From: Motiliproteus sp965230185
Lineage (GTDB): Bacteria > Pseudomonadota > Gammaproteobacteria > Pseudomonadales > Balneatricaceae
Length of the DNA stretch: 64,000 nt
Direction of reading: 5' to 3'
NCBI GenBank assembly: GCA_965230185.1
Contig: OZ245995.1
Location: 1,922,001-1,986,000, forward strand
Below the pieces are notes generated by a model. It worked only from the letters and a program-made list of their open reading frames with translations. It was not told the origin of the DNA and did no database searches. Position numbers and translations under genes: made by a program. This document shows positions 1 through 9,213 of the stretch, in pieces (the stretch's first letter is position 1; each line of letters starts with the position of its first letter).

Positions 1-2
1 AC

Positions 3-485
3 AGGATTCACAGCCAGCAGGGGCACGGTCCGGAAGCGGAAAAAGCCATCTTCAGAGCCTATGACATCTGTACGAAGGATGAGGAGGGGCATCTTCCCGG
101 CGCTCTCAAGGAGCAGCTGATTACCCGGCTGGAGGAGATGGGGCGCTCGGAGATGGCCGGTCGCATCATTGAAGCCATGCAGCAGGAAGAATCCACCCAT
201 AACACCCAGGCCGTCTCTCTCTATGATCAGGGGGATCTGGAAGGGGCGCTGGAAATGCTGAGGAAGGCGGTCGCCGAGAAACCCCGCAGTTACGCGATCT
301 GTCTTAACACCGCTCAGGTGGCAATTCACTCGATGGTCAAAAAAGGCGCAGATGACCAGCTGATGGAGCTGGCTGAGAGTGCGCTGGGCCGGGCTGCCAA
401 CATGAGCGAAGAGGATCGCAGGTACAACCACTATCAGAGTCTGCTGAAGCGGCTGGAGAAACTGAAACAGAGCGTTGGTGCATGA
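3..485 (+). CDS. C-terminal part of a TPR-containing protein, probably a response regulator (5' end outside window)
   Basis: The frame is open from base 3, so this is the C-terminal 160 residues of a gene that begins before the window. The visible part is helical and TPR-like: a repeat around SLYDQGDLEGALEMLRKAV resembles a tetratricopeptide unit, and the tail is rich in Leu, Glu and Lys. There is no receiver domain in the visible part. The stop codon overlaps the start of a histidine kinase gene by 4 bases (ATGA), so the two are translationally coupled. I infer that the missing N-terminus may carry a CheY-like receiver, as in TPR-tailed response regulators, but the sequence does not show it. 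Confidence 0.6.
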   Translation, partial: RIHSQQGHGPEAEKAIFRAYDICTKDEEGHLPGALKEQLITRLEEMGRSEMAGRIIEAMQQEESTHNTQAVSLYDQGDLEGALEMLRKAVAEKPRSYAICLNTAQVAIHSMVKKGADDQLMELAESALGRAANMSEEDRRYNHYQSLLKRLEKLKQSVGA

Positions 486-1198
486 AGCAGCCGGAAACGA
501 TGGCGTTTTCAGCGCTGCTGGCATCTTCAGTCCACGATATGAAAAATTCTGTCGGCCTGGTTATGCACCTGGTCGAGCAGTTGCGGGCCGGCCAGCCCTC
601 AGGAGATGAGCAGTTCGGTCAGCTCAGTTTCGAAGCCTCCCGACTTAACAATTATCTGATCCAGCTGATGACCCTCTATAAGCTGGAGCAGGATCAGTAC
701 CGTTCTCAGCACAGCGAGCAGTATCTGGATGAGTTTATTGAAGACCTGCTGATGATGAGTCGCCCCGCGCTGGACTCGAGGGGGATCAGTACCGAGATCG
801 ACGTCGATCCGGAACTGTGCTGGGAGTTTGATGTTTCGCTGGTAAACGGTACTCTTGGCTCGGTACTGACCAACCTGCTCCGTTACGCTGACCGGCGGAT
901 ACGGATCTCGGCACGGAGCTGGCGACCGGACTGCTCCGACAGTGGCAGCGACGATGGCGCCCATCGCTATCTTCGGCTGCAGATCGAAGATGACGGGCCG
1001 GGCTTTCCCGAATCAATGCTGGGGCGGCTGGACCGGATTCCCATGGGGGTGGATTTTGTCAGTGGCAGCACCGGATTCGGACTTTATTTTGCCCGCCAGG
1101 TGGCACAGTTACACCGGCGGGATCAGTATCAGGGGTTTGTAGAACTGAGCAATGGCGGCCCGCTGGGTGGCGCCTGTTTTCAGCTCTGCCTGCCCTGA
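482..1198 (+). CDS. Soluble sensor histidine kinase
   Basis: A 238-residue kinase without membrane segments, therefore cytoplasmic. The H-box is near the N-terminus (VHDMKNSVG, His18 the likely phospho-acceptor). The N-box (SVLTNLLRYADRRI), G1 box (IEDDGPGFPE) and G2 box (GSTGFGLYFARQV) of a HATPase_c domain follow in order. There is no N-terminal sensor domain, so input probably comes from a partner; the upstream TPR protein, overlapping by 4 bases, is the obvious one. It ends 47 bases before parC, which has its own ribosome site. The family call is clear; the signal and output are unknown. Confidence 0.85.
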   Translation: MKQPETMAFSALLASSVHDMKNSVGLVMHLVEQLRAGQPSGDEQFGQLSFEASRLNNYLIQLMTLYKLEQDQYRSQHSEQYLDEFIEDLLMMSRPALDSRGISTEIDVDPELCWEFDVSLVNGTLGSVLTNLLRYADRRIRISARSWRPDCSDSGSDDGAHRYLRLQIEDDGPGFPESMLGRLDRIPMGVDFVSGSTGFGLYFARQVAQLHRRDQYQGFVELSNGGPLGGACFQLCLP

Positions 1199-1245
1199 AT
1201 GTTTAATCACCACACTGAGTGGATCACAGGAAGCAGTTTTAATCC

Positions 1246-3546
1246 ATGACAGGCACTGTACAGATTGATGAAGGCGTCGAACGCCTTTCTCTGAAGGAGT
1301 ATACCGAGAAAGCCTACCTGGACTACTCGATGTACGTCATCCTCGACCGGGCGTTGCCCCATATCGGCGACGGCCTGAAACCGGTTCAGCGTCGCATCGT
1401 CTACGCGATGTCAGAACTGGGCCTGCGGGCCGGGGCTAAATTCAAGAAATCGGCACGTACCGTCGGTGATGTGCTGGGTAAATTCCATCCCCATGGTGAC
1501 AGCGCCTGTTATGAAGCGATGGTGCTGATGGCGCAGCCGTTCTCCTATCGTTACCCGCTGGTGGACGGTCAGGGCAACTGGGGCTCGCCGGATGATCCGA
1601 AATCATTCGCCGCCATGCGTTATACCGAATCGCGGCTGACTCCCTATTCGGCGCTGCTGTTGTCGGAGCTGGGCCAGGGGACTGTCGAGTGGGGACCTAA
1701 CTTCGACGGGACCCTGACAGAGCCGCTGACACTGCCGGCCCGGGTGCCCAACGTGCTGCTGAACGGCGGCACCGGAATCGCTGTCGGCATGGCCACCGAC
1801 ATCCCCCCTCATAATCTGCGGGAAGTGGTGGGTGCCTGTCTGAAGTTGCTGGATGAGCCGCAGACCGATCTGGAATCACTGATGGAGCTGCTGCCGGGAC
1901 CGGATTTTCCCACCGATGCCGAGATCATCAGCCCCCGTGACGAGCTGCGAAAACTCTATGAAACCGGCCGTGGCTCTATCCGGATGCGGGCAGTGTACAG
2001 CCGGGAGGGGGGCGATGTGGTGATTACCGCGTTACCTCACCAGACCTCCGGTGCCAGGGTGCTGGAGCAGATCGCCGCGCAGATGCAGGCAAAAAAGCTG
2101 CCGATGGTCAGCGATCTGCGGGATGAGTCGGATCACGAAAATCCAACCCGGCTGGTGATCGTGCCCCGATCCAATCGGGTGGATGTTGAGCAGCTGATGG
2201 CTCACCTGTTTGCCAGCACCGATCTGGAGCGGACCTACCGGGCCAACTTCAACGTTATTGGCAGTGACGGCCGTCCCCAGGTCAAAAACCTGAAGCTGAT
2301 GCTCAGTGAGTGGCTGCAGTACCGTACCGATACCGTTACCCGCCGGCTGCAATACCGCCTCGACAAGGTGCTGGACCGCCTGCATATCCTCGACGGTCTG
2401 CTGATCGCCTTCCTCAATATCGATGAGGTGATTGAAATTATCCGCAGCGAGGACAAACCGAAACCGGTATTGATGGAGCGCTTCAATCTCAGCGATATCC
2501 AGGCCGAAGCGATTCTCGAACTGAAATTGCGTCACCTCGCTAAGCTCGAGGAGATGAAGATTCGCAGCGAACAGAATGAACTGTCGGAAGAGCGCAAACA
2601 TCTGGAAGCCCTGCTGGGATCAAAAGCGAAGCTGCGCAAACTGATTCGCGAAGAACTGCAGCAGGCCGCCGATGAGTTCGGTGATGACCGTCGTTCGCCG
2701 ATTGTTGCACGTGAAGAAGCCCGGGCTTACAGCGAAGTGGAGCTGATGAGTGCCGATCCGGTCACCGTGGTGCTGTCTTCACAGGGCTGGGTGCGGGCGG
2801 CTCGTGGGCATGATATCGATCCGGCAGGCCTTAATTACAAGTCCGGCGACAGCTACAAACTGTCGGCCCGCGGTCGGACCAATCAGTCGGCGGTATTCCT
2901 GGATTCCGGGGGCAGGGCTTATACAGTTGCCGTCCATACCCTGCCATCAGCGCGGGGCCAGGGAGAACCGCTGACCGGTCGTCTAAATATTCCCAGCGGC
3001 GCCAGCGTTGACGCTCTGGCCATCGCCGCCGAGGATCACCGCTTCCTGCTGGCTTCCGATGCCGGCTACGGTTTCGTCTGCCGATTCGGGGATCTGCTCA
3101 GTAAAAACAAGGCGGGTAAAGCGGCGTTGAGTCTGCCGAAGGGCGGTCGGGTTTTGCGACCGCGGCTGGTGAAGGATACTGACAACCAGCTGCTGGCCGC
3201 CGTCAGTAACGAAGGCCGATTGTTGCTGTTCCCTGTGAAGGAACTGCCGGAACTGGCACGCGGTAAGGGCAATAAGATCATCAATATCCCCTCCGGCCGG
3301 GCGGCCAGTCACGAGGAGTACGTGATCAGTCTGGCTGTCCTCAATGCCGATTCAGCACTGGTGATCCATGCCGGTAAGCGTCACCTGACTCTGAAGCCTG
3401 TCGATCTGGATCATTATCGTGGCGAGCGAGGCCGACGTGGCAACAAACTGCCCCGTGGTTTCCAGCGTGTCGACCGGATCGAGGTGGTTGATAAAGCCAG
3501 CGTTGCCGATGAAGGCGAGGGTGGCGAGGAGAGCGCAGAGCCGTAG
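1246..3546 (+). CDS. parC: DNA topoisomerase IV subunit A
   Basis: A 766-residue type IIA topoisomerase A subunit, close to the usual ParC length of about 750. With ParE it decatenates daughter chromosomes by passing one duplex through a transient double-strand break. The catalytic tyrosine is Tyr126 in AAMRYTESR. The quinolone-determining segment reads HPHGDSACYEA; Ser86 and Glu90 match E. coli Ser80 and Glu84, so the common resistance substitutions are absent. The sequence GKFHPHGDSACYEAMVLMAQ is typical of ParC rather than GyrA, and the six-bladed C-terminal domain lacks an obvious GyrA box. The start is ATG 1246, with CAGGAAG about 11 bases upstream. parE is not in the window. Confidence 0.97.
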   Translation: MTGTVQIDEGVERLSLKEYTEKAYLDYSMYVILDRALPHIGDGLKPVQRRIVYAMSELGLRAGAKFKKSARTVGDVLGKFHPHGDSACYEAMVLMAQPFSYRYPLVDGQGNWGSPDDPKSFAAMRYTESRLTPYSALLLSELGQGTVEWGPNFDGTLTEPLTLPARVPNVLLNGGTGIAVGMATDIPPHNLREVVGACLKLLDEPQTDLESLMELLPGPDFPTDAEIISPRDELRKLYETGRGSIRMRAVYSREGGDVVITALPHQTSGARVLEQIAAQMQAKKLPMVSDLRDESDHENPTRLVIVPRSNRVDVEQLMAHLFASTDLERTYRANFNVIGSDGRPQVKNLKLMLSEWLQYRTDTVTRRLQYRLDKVLDRLHILDGLLIAFLNIDEVIEIIRSEDKPKPVLMERFNLSDIQAEAILELKLRHLAKLEEMKIRSEQNELSEERKHLEALLGSKAKLRKLIREELQQAADEFGDDRRSPIVAREEARAYSEVELMSADPVTVVLSSQGWVRAARGHDIDPAGLNYKSGDSYKLSARGRTNQSAVFLDSGGRAYTVAVHTLPSARGQGEPLTGRLNIPSGASVDALAIAAEDHRFLLASDAGYGFVCRFGDLLSKNKAGKAALSLPKGGRVLRPRLVKDTDNQLLAAVSNEGRLLLFPVKELPELARGKGNKIINIPSGRAASHEEYVISLAVLNADSALVIHAGKRHLTLKPVDLDHYRGERGRRGNKLPRGFQRVDRIEVVDKASVADEGEGGEESAEP

Positions 3547-3706
3547 CTGCGTTCGGCGCACTGGAGGTCTGAACTGAAGTGCCGCTGTCTGATGATGGCG
3601 GCCTTATTACCTGATACAGCTGCGCAATGTTCTGAGGCGTATTCTCCGACCGATAACAGGTTTCAGTTGTTGGCGCTGATTGAGTGACCCGATTTGAGTT
3701 TGTCTG

Positions 3707-3982
3707 TCAGGCAATTCGTATCCGGACAATATTCATCACCTCCATCGCTATCCCCGCCACCGATTCTGAAGCAGGATAGTAGGTGATATTTACACGCTGC
3801 CCCTTCAGGTTTTTATAACGTTGTTTGCGGCGGTATTTAAACGGGACATCGCAGCCTTCGATCATCAGCGTATTGATAAACCAGTCACCGGATTCCCGCT
3901 GGACATGGGATGTCACCCGACGGGCGTCGGAATGCACCAGTTCGCGATGCTTGCTGATCAGTTTGTCCGGATCTGACTTCAT
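3707..3982 (-). CDS. Small conserved-looking hypothetical protein
   Basis: A 91-residue basic protein with no signal peptide or membrane segment. It starts 30 bases after the stop of the Smp/AhpA-like gene on the same strand and is probably cotranscribed. The middle (WFINTLMIEGCDVPFKYRRKQRYKNLKGQ) has the alternating pattern of a small beta-sheet domain with a basic turn. I do not recognise a family. No strong ribosome site precedes the ATG. Support for a real gene is the operon-like spacing and a protein-like composition; the function is unknown. Confidence 0.6.
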   Translation of the reverse strand: MKSDPDKLISKHRELVHSDARRVTSHVQRESGDWFINTLMIEGCDVPFKYRRKQRYKNLKGQRVNITYYPASESVAGIAMEVMNIVRIRIA

Positions 3983-4012
3983 GGTGAGTGGTCTGCCTGT
4001 GGATGAGAGAGA

Positions 4013-5674
4013 TCAGCTGCCCAGAAAATGATTTGCCTGCCGATCGATCAGATCCTGGAAATCATCACCGAGTGCGCTGACCAGATAGGTATCGTCGCTG
4101 ACTTTCTTGTACTGGCCGTTGCTCAGCAGACGTTCGTACAGTTCCGGTACCGCATACAGGGACTCGTGGGTAATCAGCTCGTTGGTTTCCACTGACAGGC
4201 TCAGCCGGCGTGCTTCCGGCGCCAGCGATGCGGCCGGCTGCTGTCCGCAGACCAGTACAATTTTCAGATTCAGCACCGGTTCGAATTCACGGATACGTCG
4301 CTGATTCAGTCCCCGATAGAGACCACGGAACAGCTGAGCGGCACAGAGTGCGCTGACTCCCTGAGTGTTGTCGGTTCCGGAGGCTCTGAACAGCGCAAAC
4401 CAGTTGCCGCACTCGTCCCGATGCAGTTCGCCCTTATAGAGTTCTGAGGACTTGTGAAAGATCTGCTGATAGAAACTGACCAGTTGTTCCCGGATTTCGG
4501 GCTCCAGTGAATCACTGCCACTGTCAAAGTGGTTGATGTAGAGCAGGTAGTGCCTTTCAGCGGCATCCAATCGGGGATCGGGCGCACCTGGTACGGCTTC
4601 TGCTGCCGGATCATCACTGAGTGAGCCGACCGGATCCTGAGCCTGCTGCTCTGCAGTGGCGGTTGCCGGAGCATTGAACAGCTCGGCAAAACTATCGGCT
4701 TCGGCGTCCGCTTTTTCCCGGGAATACGCCTCCGAGTGCTCCGGATTGTCCGCTTGCTGGTCAGCATCCAGCCTGGTGTCGCTTATCGCCGTGGTTGATT
4801 GCCAGGGCAATTCCGCGTCGTCACCGACTCGATTATCAGTCTCACCGGAATCGCCATCCGGAAAAGCTTCAGCTTCCTGCTCGTCGAGCGATCCCTCGGC
4901 CGTGTCCGGTAGTTCGCTGTCTGCCGTCTCTTCAGTATCTTCTATGTCTTCTATGTCTTCTATGTCTTCTATGTCTTCTATGTCTTCTATCGGTTCGTCA
5001 GCATCTTCCATCGGCTCCGGGATGGCAGCAAAGCGGCGATTCAGGAGAGCGCCAATTTCCCCGAGCTCATCGCCCCGTCGTCCGTCAAGGGGGCTGATCT
5101 GATCCTCATGCTGCAGCTCCGTCGCTGCATTTTTAAGATTGCTGAGAGGGCTGTGCAGATGGCGTGCAAAGCCCCAGGCCAGCACCACCATCGATACCAG
5201 GCTGGCGGTCAGCAGCAGCCAGAAATTCTGCAGACTGTCGCGGGTTAAGCCGGTCAGGGGCAGGGGGGACAGATAGAGGCGCAGGTGGCCGATCAGGGAT
5301 TCATTCACCAGGATGGGCTGATCATAGATCAGATCGCCGGGCTGGCCGGACTGGGCCAGTGCCTCTCCATCTTTGCTGATGATCTCGGCGCCGCGTATCT
5401 GAGGATCTTCGGTCAGCTGCTTCAGGCTGATATTAAGGCTGACGCTGTCACGGCTGAGAATCATCGGGCCGCTGCTGGATGCGACCAGGGTGCTGAGGGT
5501 GTTGCCGAGCGAGTCAAGCTGGTGACTGTTAAGCCGCTCAAGGCTGCGATCCAGCAGCGTAAACAGCGACAGGCCGCAGATCAGCGCGGCGACGCCGTAG
5601 AGAGTCACCAGTTTACGGGTAACGGTAAAGCGACGAACTGCAATCGATAAGGCTGTATATGGACGCTTGCTCAT
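4013..5674 (-). CDS. Smp/AhpA-like membrane protein with HAMP, acidic repeat linker and C-terminal soluble domain
   Basis: About 553 residues from ATG 5674, the preferred start because it gives a short basic tail before the first membrane helix; ATG 5755 would add 27 residues and neither has a strong ribosome site. Order: membrane helix (LVTLYGVAALICGLSLF), periplasmic domain of about 110 residues, second helix (FWLLLTASLVSMVVLAWGFA), HAMP-like linker (HSPLSNLKNAATEL), an acidic low-complexity stretch with repeated Glu-Asp-Ile, then a soluble C-terminal domain of about 190 residues. The periplasmic part (AEIISKDGEALAQSG, then LIGHLRLYL) resembles E. coli Smp/YtjB. The C-terminal domain (DECGNWFALFRASG with following helices) faintly recalls a degenerate class III nucleotidyl cyclase fold, without recognisable metal ligands. 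It looks like a membrane sensor of unknown output. Confidence 0.65.
   Translation of the reverse strand: MSKRPYTALSIAVRRFTVTRKLVTLYGVAALICGLSLFTLLDRSLERLNSHQLDSLGNTLSTLVASSSGPMILSRDSVSLNISLKQLTEDPQIRGAEIISKDGEALAQSGQPGDLIYDQPILVNESLIGHLRLYLSPLPLTGLTRDSLQNFWLLLTASLVSMVVLAWGFARHLHSPLSNLKNAATELQHEDQISPLDGRRGDELGEIGALLNRRFAAIPEPMEDADEPIEDIEDIEDIEDIEDIEDTEETADSELPDTAEGSLDEQEAEAFPDGDSGETDNRVGDDAELPWQSTTAISDTRLDADQQADNPEHSEAYSREKADAEADSFAELFNAPATATAEQQAQDPVGSLSDDPAAEAVPGAPDPRLDAAERHYLLYINHFDSGSDSLEPEIREQLVSFYQQIFHKSSELYKGELHRDECGNWFALFRASGTDNTQGVSALCAAQLFRGLYRGLNQRRIREFEPVLNLKIVLVCGQQPAASLAPEARRLSLSVETNELITHESLYAVPELYERLLSNGQYKKVSDDTYLVSALGDDFQDLIDRQANHFLGS
4938..4990 (-). repeat. In-frame 9-bp tandem repeat, about 5.9 copies
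   Basis: The plus-strand unit TCTTCTATG is repeated without error from 4938 to 4990. On the coding strand it encodes consecutive Glu-Asp-Ile triplets in the acidic linker between the HAMP-like region and the C-terminal domain. A unit of 9 bases keeps the reading frame, so copy-number change would alter linker length and not switch the gene off. Confidence 0.95.
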
Positions 5675-5958
5675 AAAGGATCGGAAATTCCGAAGGTCCC
5701 GGCTGGATGAAAAGCACTGATAATAACAATTCACTGTATCCAGGTAACCCGTCATGTTTCGGTTTTTTATCGATTCAGCAACGCTGTGGTCCTTTCACCC
5801 TTTATAAGGGTAAATTCTGTCGATCCGGCGCAGACCCGATGGGCATATTCAGACAATGTCAGTGGCTCAGCCCGGAGCCCGGATGAAAGGTTTACGGCCG
5901 GGAGATCGCTGCTGTATAACGTAGTGAAACTGGAAATCCGCATGAGGGAACGGTGCCG

Positions 5959-6525
5959 ATGAGTCGCAAAATAGAATTCTGCTACGATCTGTTAAGCCCC
6001 TATGGTTATCTGGCATTCTGTCGCCTGCCGGGGCTGGCAAAGCGCATGAAAGCGGAACTGGTGCTGCAGCCGATATCACTGCCGAGGCTGCACGAGATGA
6101 CCGGTAATACCCCGCCGGCCATGGTGCCATCACGCTTTGCCTACATTCAGAAGGATGTGCCGGAGCTGGGGCGCTACTATGGTATTCCGATCAGCTGGCC
6201 CGATACCTTTCCCTGTCGCAGCGGGCGGGCGATGTCGGTGCTGACGCTGGTGGAGGGCGAGCAGCGTCTGCAGCTGACCCGGAAGCTTTACGAGGCCTAC
6301 TGGATCGAGGGGAGTGATATCGGCGACCCGGATGTGCTGGCATCGCTGGTCGGCGAGCAATTGCTGGAACAGGCGGCTGATCCGGAAATTCGGGAAAAAT
6401 TACTGGCGGCGACTCGCCAGGCCGCCGATCGGGGCGCTTTCGGCGTGCCCACCTGTTTTGTGGGTGAGCAGATGTTCTTCGGCAATGACCGGCTCTTTAT
6501 GCTGCAGGTCTGTCTCAACCAGTAG
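5959..6525 (+). CDS. 2-hydroxychromene-2-carboxylate isomerase family protein (DsbA/GST-kappa fold)
   Basis: A 188-residue protein. ATG 5959 is chosen over the in-frame GTG at 5953 because GAGGGAA lies 8 bases before the ATG but only 2 before the GTG. The N-terminus FCYDLLSPYGYLAFCRL is the active-site loop of HCCA isomerases and kappa-class glutathione transferases, with Ser in the S-P-Y position. The C-terminal motif GVPTCFVGEQMFFGNDRL is the cis-proline loop followed by the family's GNDRL-type ending. Characterised relatives isomerise chromene carboxylates in naphthalene breakdown using glutathione. No aromatic-degradation genes lie nearby, so the true substrate is unknown. It stands alone between a minus-strand gene and hisC. 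Confidence 0.85.
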   Translation: MSRKIEFCYDLLSPYGYLAFCRLPGLAKRMKAELVLQPISLPRLHEMTGNTPPAMVPSRFAYIQKDVPELGRYYGIPISWPDTFPCRSGRAMSVLTLVEGEQRLQLTRKLYEAYWIEGSDIGDPDVLASLVGEQLLEQAADPEIREKLLAATRQAADRGAFGVPTCFVGEQMFFGNDRLFMLQVCLNQ

Positions 6526-6634
6526 CGTCGGGAGTGTCAAAGGGGCTGACGAACGCGTTATACTGGAGGTTCGGGCAGACCGCCGACAACCTGTTTCGTC
6601 AATTGTTATCAGCCGTTTAAGAAGCATATCCCTG

Positions 6635-7690
6635 ATGAGTAAATACTGGAGTCCCTCCATTCGTGATATCGAACCCTATGTCCCGGGCGAGCAGCCCAAA
6701 GGGGGGCCGATAATCAAACTGAACACTAACGAGAATCCCTATCCGCCGTCCCCTCTGGTGGCGAAGGCGCTGCAGGAGTACCCCACCGATCAGCTGCGTC
6801 TCTATCCCGATCCGGACGCTTCCGAGCTGAAGCTGGCGATCGCCCGGGATCAGAAGGTCGCCATCGACAATGTGTTTGTCGGCAACGGCTCCGACGAGGT
6901 GCTGGGGTTGGCGTTCATGGCATTTTTCCGTCAGGTCTGGCCGATCCTCTACCCCAACCATACGTACAGTTTTTATCCGGTGTACTGTAACCTGTTCGGG
7001 ATCGAGTACCGCACCGTATCGCTGGCCGATGACTTCAGTATCAATGTCGATGACTATGAGACCGCCAATGGCGGTATCGTTATAGCCAACCCCAATGCGC
7101 CCACCGGGATGGCGATGCCACTGGAGCAGATCGAACGTCTGCTGCAGTTCAATCGCGAATCGGTAGTTATTGTCGATGAAGCCTATGTGGATTTCGGGGC
7201 AGAATCCGCGGTATCGCTGATTGACCGCTACGAAAACCTGCTGGTGGTGCAGACTTTTTCCAAGTCCCGTTCACTGGCCGGTCTGCGGGTGGGCTATGCC
7301 CTCGCAAGCCCGGTGCTGATCGACGGTCTGGAGCGGGTGAAAAACTCCTTTAACTCCTATCCGCTGGACTCTTTTGCCATTAAGGCTGCCGTTGCTGCCG
7401 TCGAAGACCGGGACTACTTTGTGAAGACTCGCCAGGCGATTATCGACAGTCGCGAATGGCTGACCGACGAGCTGCAGCAGCTGGGATTTGAGGTGTTGCC
7501 CTCCAAAGCCAATTTCCTGTTTGCCTCTCATCTGGATCGTGACTCCGCCGAACTCTACGAGCAGCTGAGGGCTCAGGGGATTCTGGTGCGTTACTTCAAC
7601 AAGCCCGGCATCGATCGCTATCTGCGTATTACCGTTGGCACCCGGGAGGAGGTGTCCACCCTGATCTCTGTGCTGAAGGAGTTGCTGTAG
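6635..7690 (+). CDS. hisC: Histidinol-phosphate aminotransferase
   Basis: A 351-residue fold-type I PLP enzyme that converts imidazole-acetol phosphate plus glutamate to histidinol phosphate in histidine synthesis. Lys210 in TFSKSRSLAGLRVG is the Schiff-base lysine. The N-terminal LNTNENPYPPSP and the ANPNAPTG and DEAYVDF motifs are classic HisC. The frame is open much further upstream, but family members start at MSKYWSPSIRDIEPYVPG, so ATG 6635 is used; the ribosome site is weak. It is isolated from other his genes. A phenylalanine/tyrosine transaminase role, known for some HisC paralogues, cannot be excluded. Confidence 0.92.
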   Translation: MSKYWSPSIRDIEPYVPGEQPKGGPIIKLNTNENPYPPSPLVAKALQEYPTDQLRLYPDPDASELKLAIARDQKVAIDNVFVGNGSDEVLGLAFMAFFRQVWPILYPNHTYSFYPVYCNLFGIEYRTVSLADDFSINVDDYETANGGIVIANPNAPTGMAMPLEQIERLLQFNRESVVIVDEAYVDFGAESAVSLIDRYENLLVVQTFSKSRSLAGLRVGYALASPVLIDGLERVKNSFNSYPLDSFAIKAAVAAVEDRDYFVKTRQAIIDSREWLTDELQQLGFEVLPSKANFLFASHLDRDSAELYEQLRAQGILVRYFNKPGIDRYLRITVGTREEVSTLISVLKELL

Positions 7691-7873
7691 CGCTGATGCC
7701 GCTTAGGATCTCCGTCGGCACCGAATCGGCACCGAGTCGGCACAGCAGCCGACAGCGGCAGTTCGGCGGAGACAGATCAACCCTTCACGAATTCGATCGG
7801 CCCGGGTAACGGGACTACACTGTACACAGGTAGTTGCTGTACAGACTGCCAGCGGGCAGTCGGGAGTGCGGAT

Positions 7874-8092
7874 ATGCATGAATTCGTGATCGAATATCTG
7901 ATTGAGGATGCGGCCAGAATCACCCGCCGGCTGGGATCGCCGGAAGCGCTGAACCAGGGCCTGACCGTGATGACTCCACAGGATGGCGAGCGGCTGCAAC
8001 GTATTCACGATGAGCTGATTGCACTGGAGTGTGACGACAGCGCCGCGCTTGCCAGAATTGCCGAGTTCCTGATCCCGGATATGCTGCACTGA
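7874..8092 (+). CDS. Small hypothetical protein
   Basis: A 72-residue acidic, helical, soluble protein with no motif I recognise. ATG 7874 has GGGAG 7 bases upstream, which supports translation. Composition and codon use look like those of the neighbours. It lies 180 bases after hisC and about 95 before an EamA-type transporter, all on the plus strand, but the gaps give no firm operon assignment. Function unknown. Confidence 0.55.
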   Translation: MHEFVIEYLIEDAARITRRLGSPEALNQGLTVMTPQDGERLQRIHDELIALECDDSAALARIAEFLIPDMLH

Positions 8093-8186
8093 GGTTGTTG
8101 TTATAGGGTCCGCTCCCTGTGGCCTGTTGTTGCCACAGCTGCTATGGTCGCTGCTTTAATCAGCGATCGCAGGGGGGCGGCAACCG

Positions 8187-9116
8187 TTGCAGACCCGTAT
8201 TAATCCCGTCACCGGTGCCACTCTGTGGATGCTGGGCACGCTGGTATCCTTCATGCTCATGGCCATCGGCGGTCGCGAGCTGTCAGGGGAACTCAGCACC
8301 TTTCAGATTCTGTTTTTCCGCAGTCTGGTCGGGGTTGTCGTCATATCACTGCTGATTTCCCGCAGCGGCTGGCAGCAGCTGAAAACGACCGCTTTTCCAA
8401 CTCATCTGGTCCGTAACCTGGCCCACTTCGGCGGTCAGGCCGGCTGGTTTTTTGGCCTGGCCGTGATTCCTCTGGCTGAAGTTTTCGCCATCGAGTTCAC
8501 GACGCCGCTCTGGACCGCATTGCTGGCAGTAGTCCTGCTCGGCGAACGTCTCAGTGGAGCCCGCGTGGCCGCCATCAGTTTCGGTCTGGTCGGCATGCTG
8601 GTGATACTGCGACCGGGGGCCGGTGTTATCAGCGTCGGGGCTCTGGCGGTACTGGCCGGCGCCTTCGGCTATGCCATTGCCTATATCACGACCCGCAAGC
8701 TGGCCCGTCAGGACACGCCGCTCTGTATCCTGTTTTATATGACCAGTACGCAGCTGCTGGTGGGGCTGGTACCGGCGATGCTGGACTGGAAAATGCCCTC
8801 GGCAGGTGCCTGGCTGTGGCTGACCCTGGTGGGGGTGACCGCGATGACCGCCCATTACTGCGTGACGCGGGCGATGCAACTGGCTGATGCCACCCTGGTG
8901 GTTCCGATGGACTTTCTGCGGCTGCCGCTGATCGCCCTGATCGGATTTCTGATTTACGGCGAAGCCCTTGAGTGGCTGGTGCTGGTCGGCGCTCTATTGA
9001 TGTTCTGTGGAAATTACATTGCCTTGCGAGCGGAAAAACGCCGGTTGCAGACGGCTTCAGGGAACGCCGCTCCGATTCCGCCCGGCACCGGCAAGCAGGG
9101 GTCGCAGCGTTCCTGA
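8187..9116 (+). CDS. EamA/DMT-superfamily transporter
   Basis: A 309-residue integral membrane protein with about ten hydrophobic helices in two EamA halves. The first half begins ATLWMLGTLVSFMLMAIGG and carries the internal motif EVFAIEFTTPLWTALLAVVLLGERL. The second half has the matching DATLVVPMDFLRLPLIALIGFLIYGE element. The start is TTG 8187, with AGGGGGG about 9 bases upstream. Family members export or import amino acids, nucleotides or small metabolites; the substrate cannot be told from sequence. A soluble C-terminal tail of about 25 residues follows the last helix. Confidence 0.85.
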   Translation: MQTRINPVTGATLWMLGTLVSFMLMAIGGRELSGELSTFQILFFRSLVGVVVISLLISRSGWQQLKTTAFPTHLVRNLAHFGGQAGWFFGLAVIPLAEVFAIEFTTPLWTALLAVVLLGERLSGARVAAISFGLVGMLVILRPGAGVISVGALAVLAGAFGYAIAYITTRKLARQDTPLCILFYMTSTQLLVGLVPAMLDWKMPSAGAWLWLTLVGVTAMTAHYCVTRAMQLADATLVVPMDFLRLPLIALIGFLIYGEALEWLVLVGALLMFCGNYIALRAEKRRLQTASGNAAPIPPGTGKQGSQRS

Positions 9117-9158
9117 ACGCGCTCCGGAACTTAGTGCCCGGGTATCAATCGAACATCC

Positions 9159-9186
9159 TTGAACTGGCGCGGCGATTGAATAAAAT
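9159..9186 (+). promoter_or_regulatory. Candidate sigma-70 promoter of the MoxR/Bat operon
   Basis: TTGAAC at 9159-9164 and TAAAAT at 9181-9186 are separated by 16 bases and lie about 30 bases before the MoxR gene start. Good hexamers, suitable spacing and position in the gap before a six-gene operon support the call. No operator is apparent. Confidence 0.5.
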
Positions 9187-9213
9187 CATCCGCTTATTAA
9201 CGAGGGTTGCGGT

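Noticed and set aside
599..1142. Several 60-120 codon frames overlapping the histidine kinase
   Set aside because: All are shadows of the kinase frame without motifs or ribosome sites.
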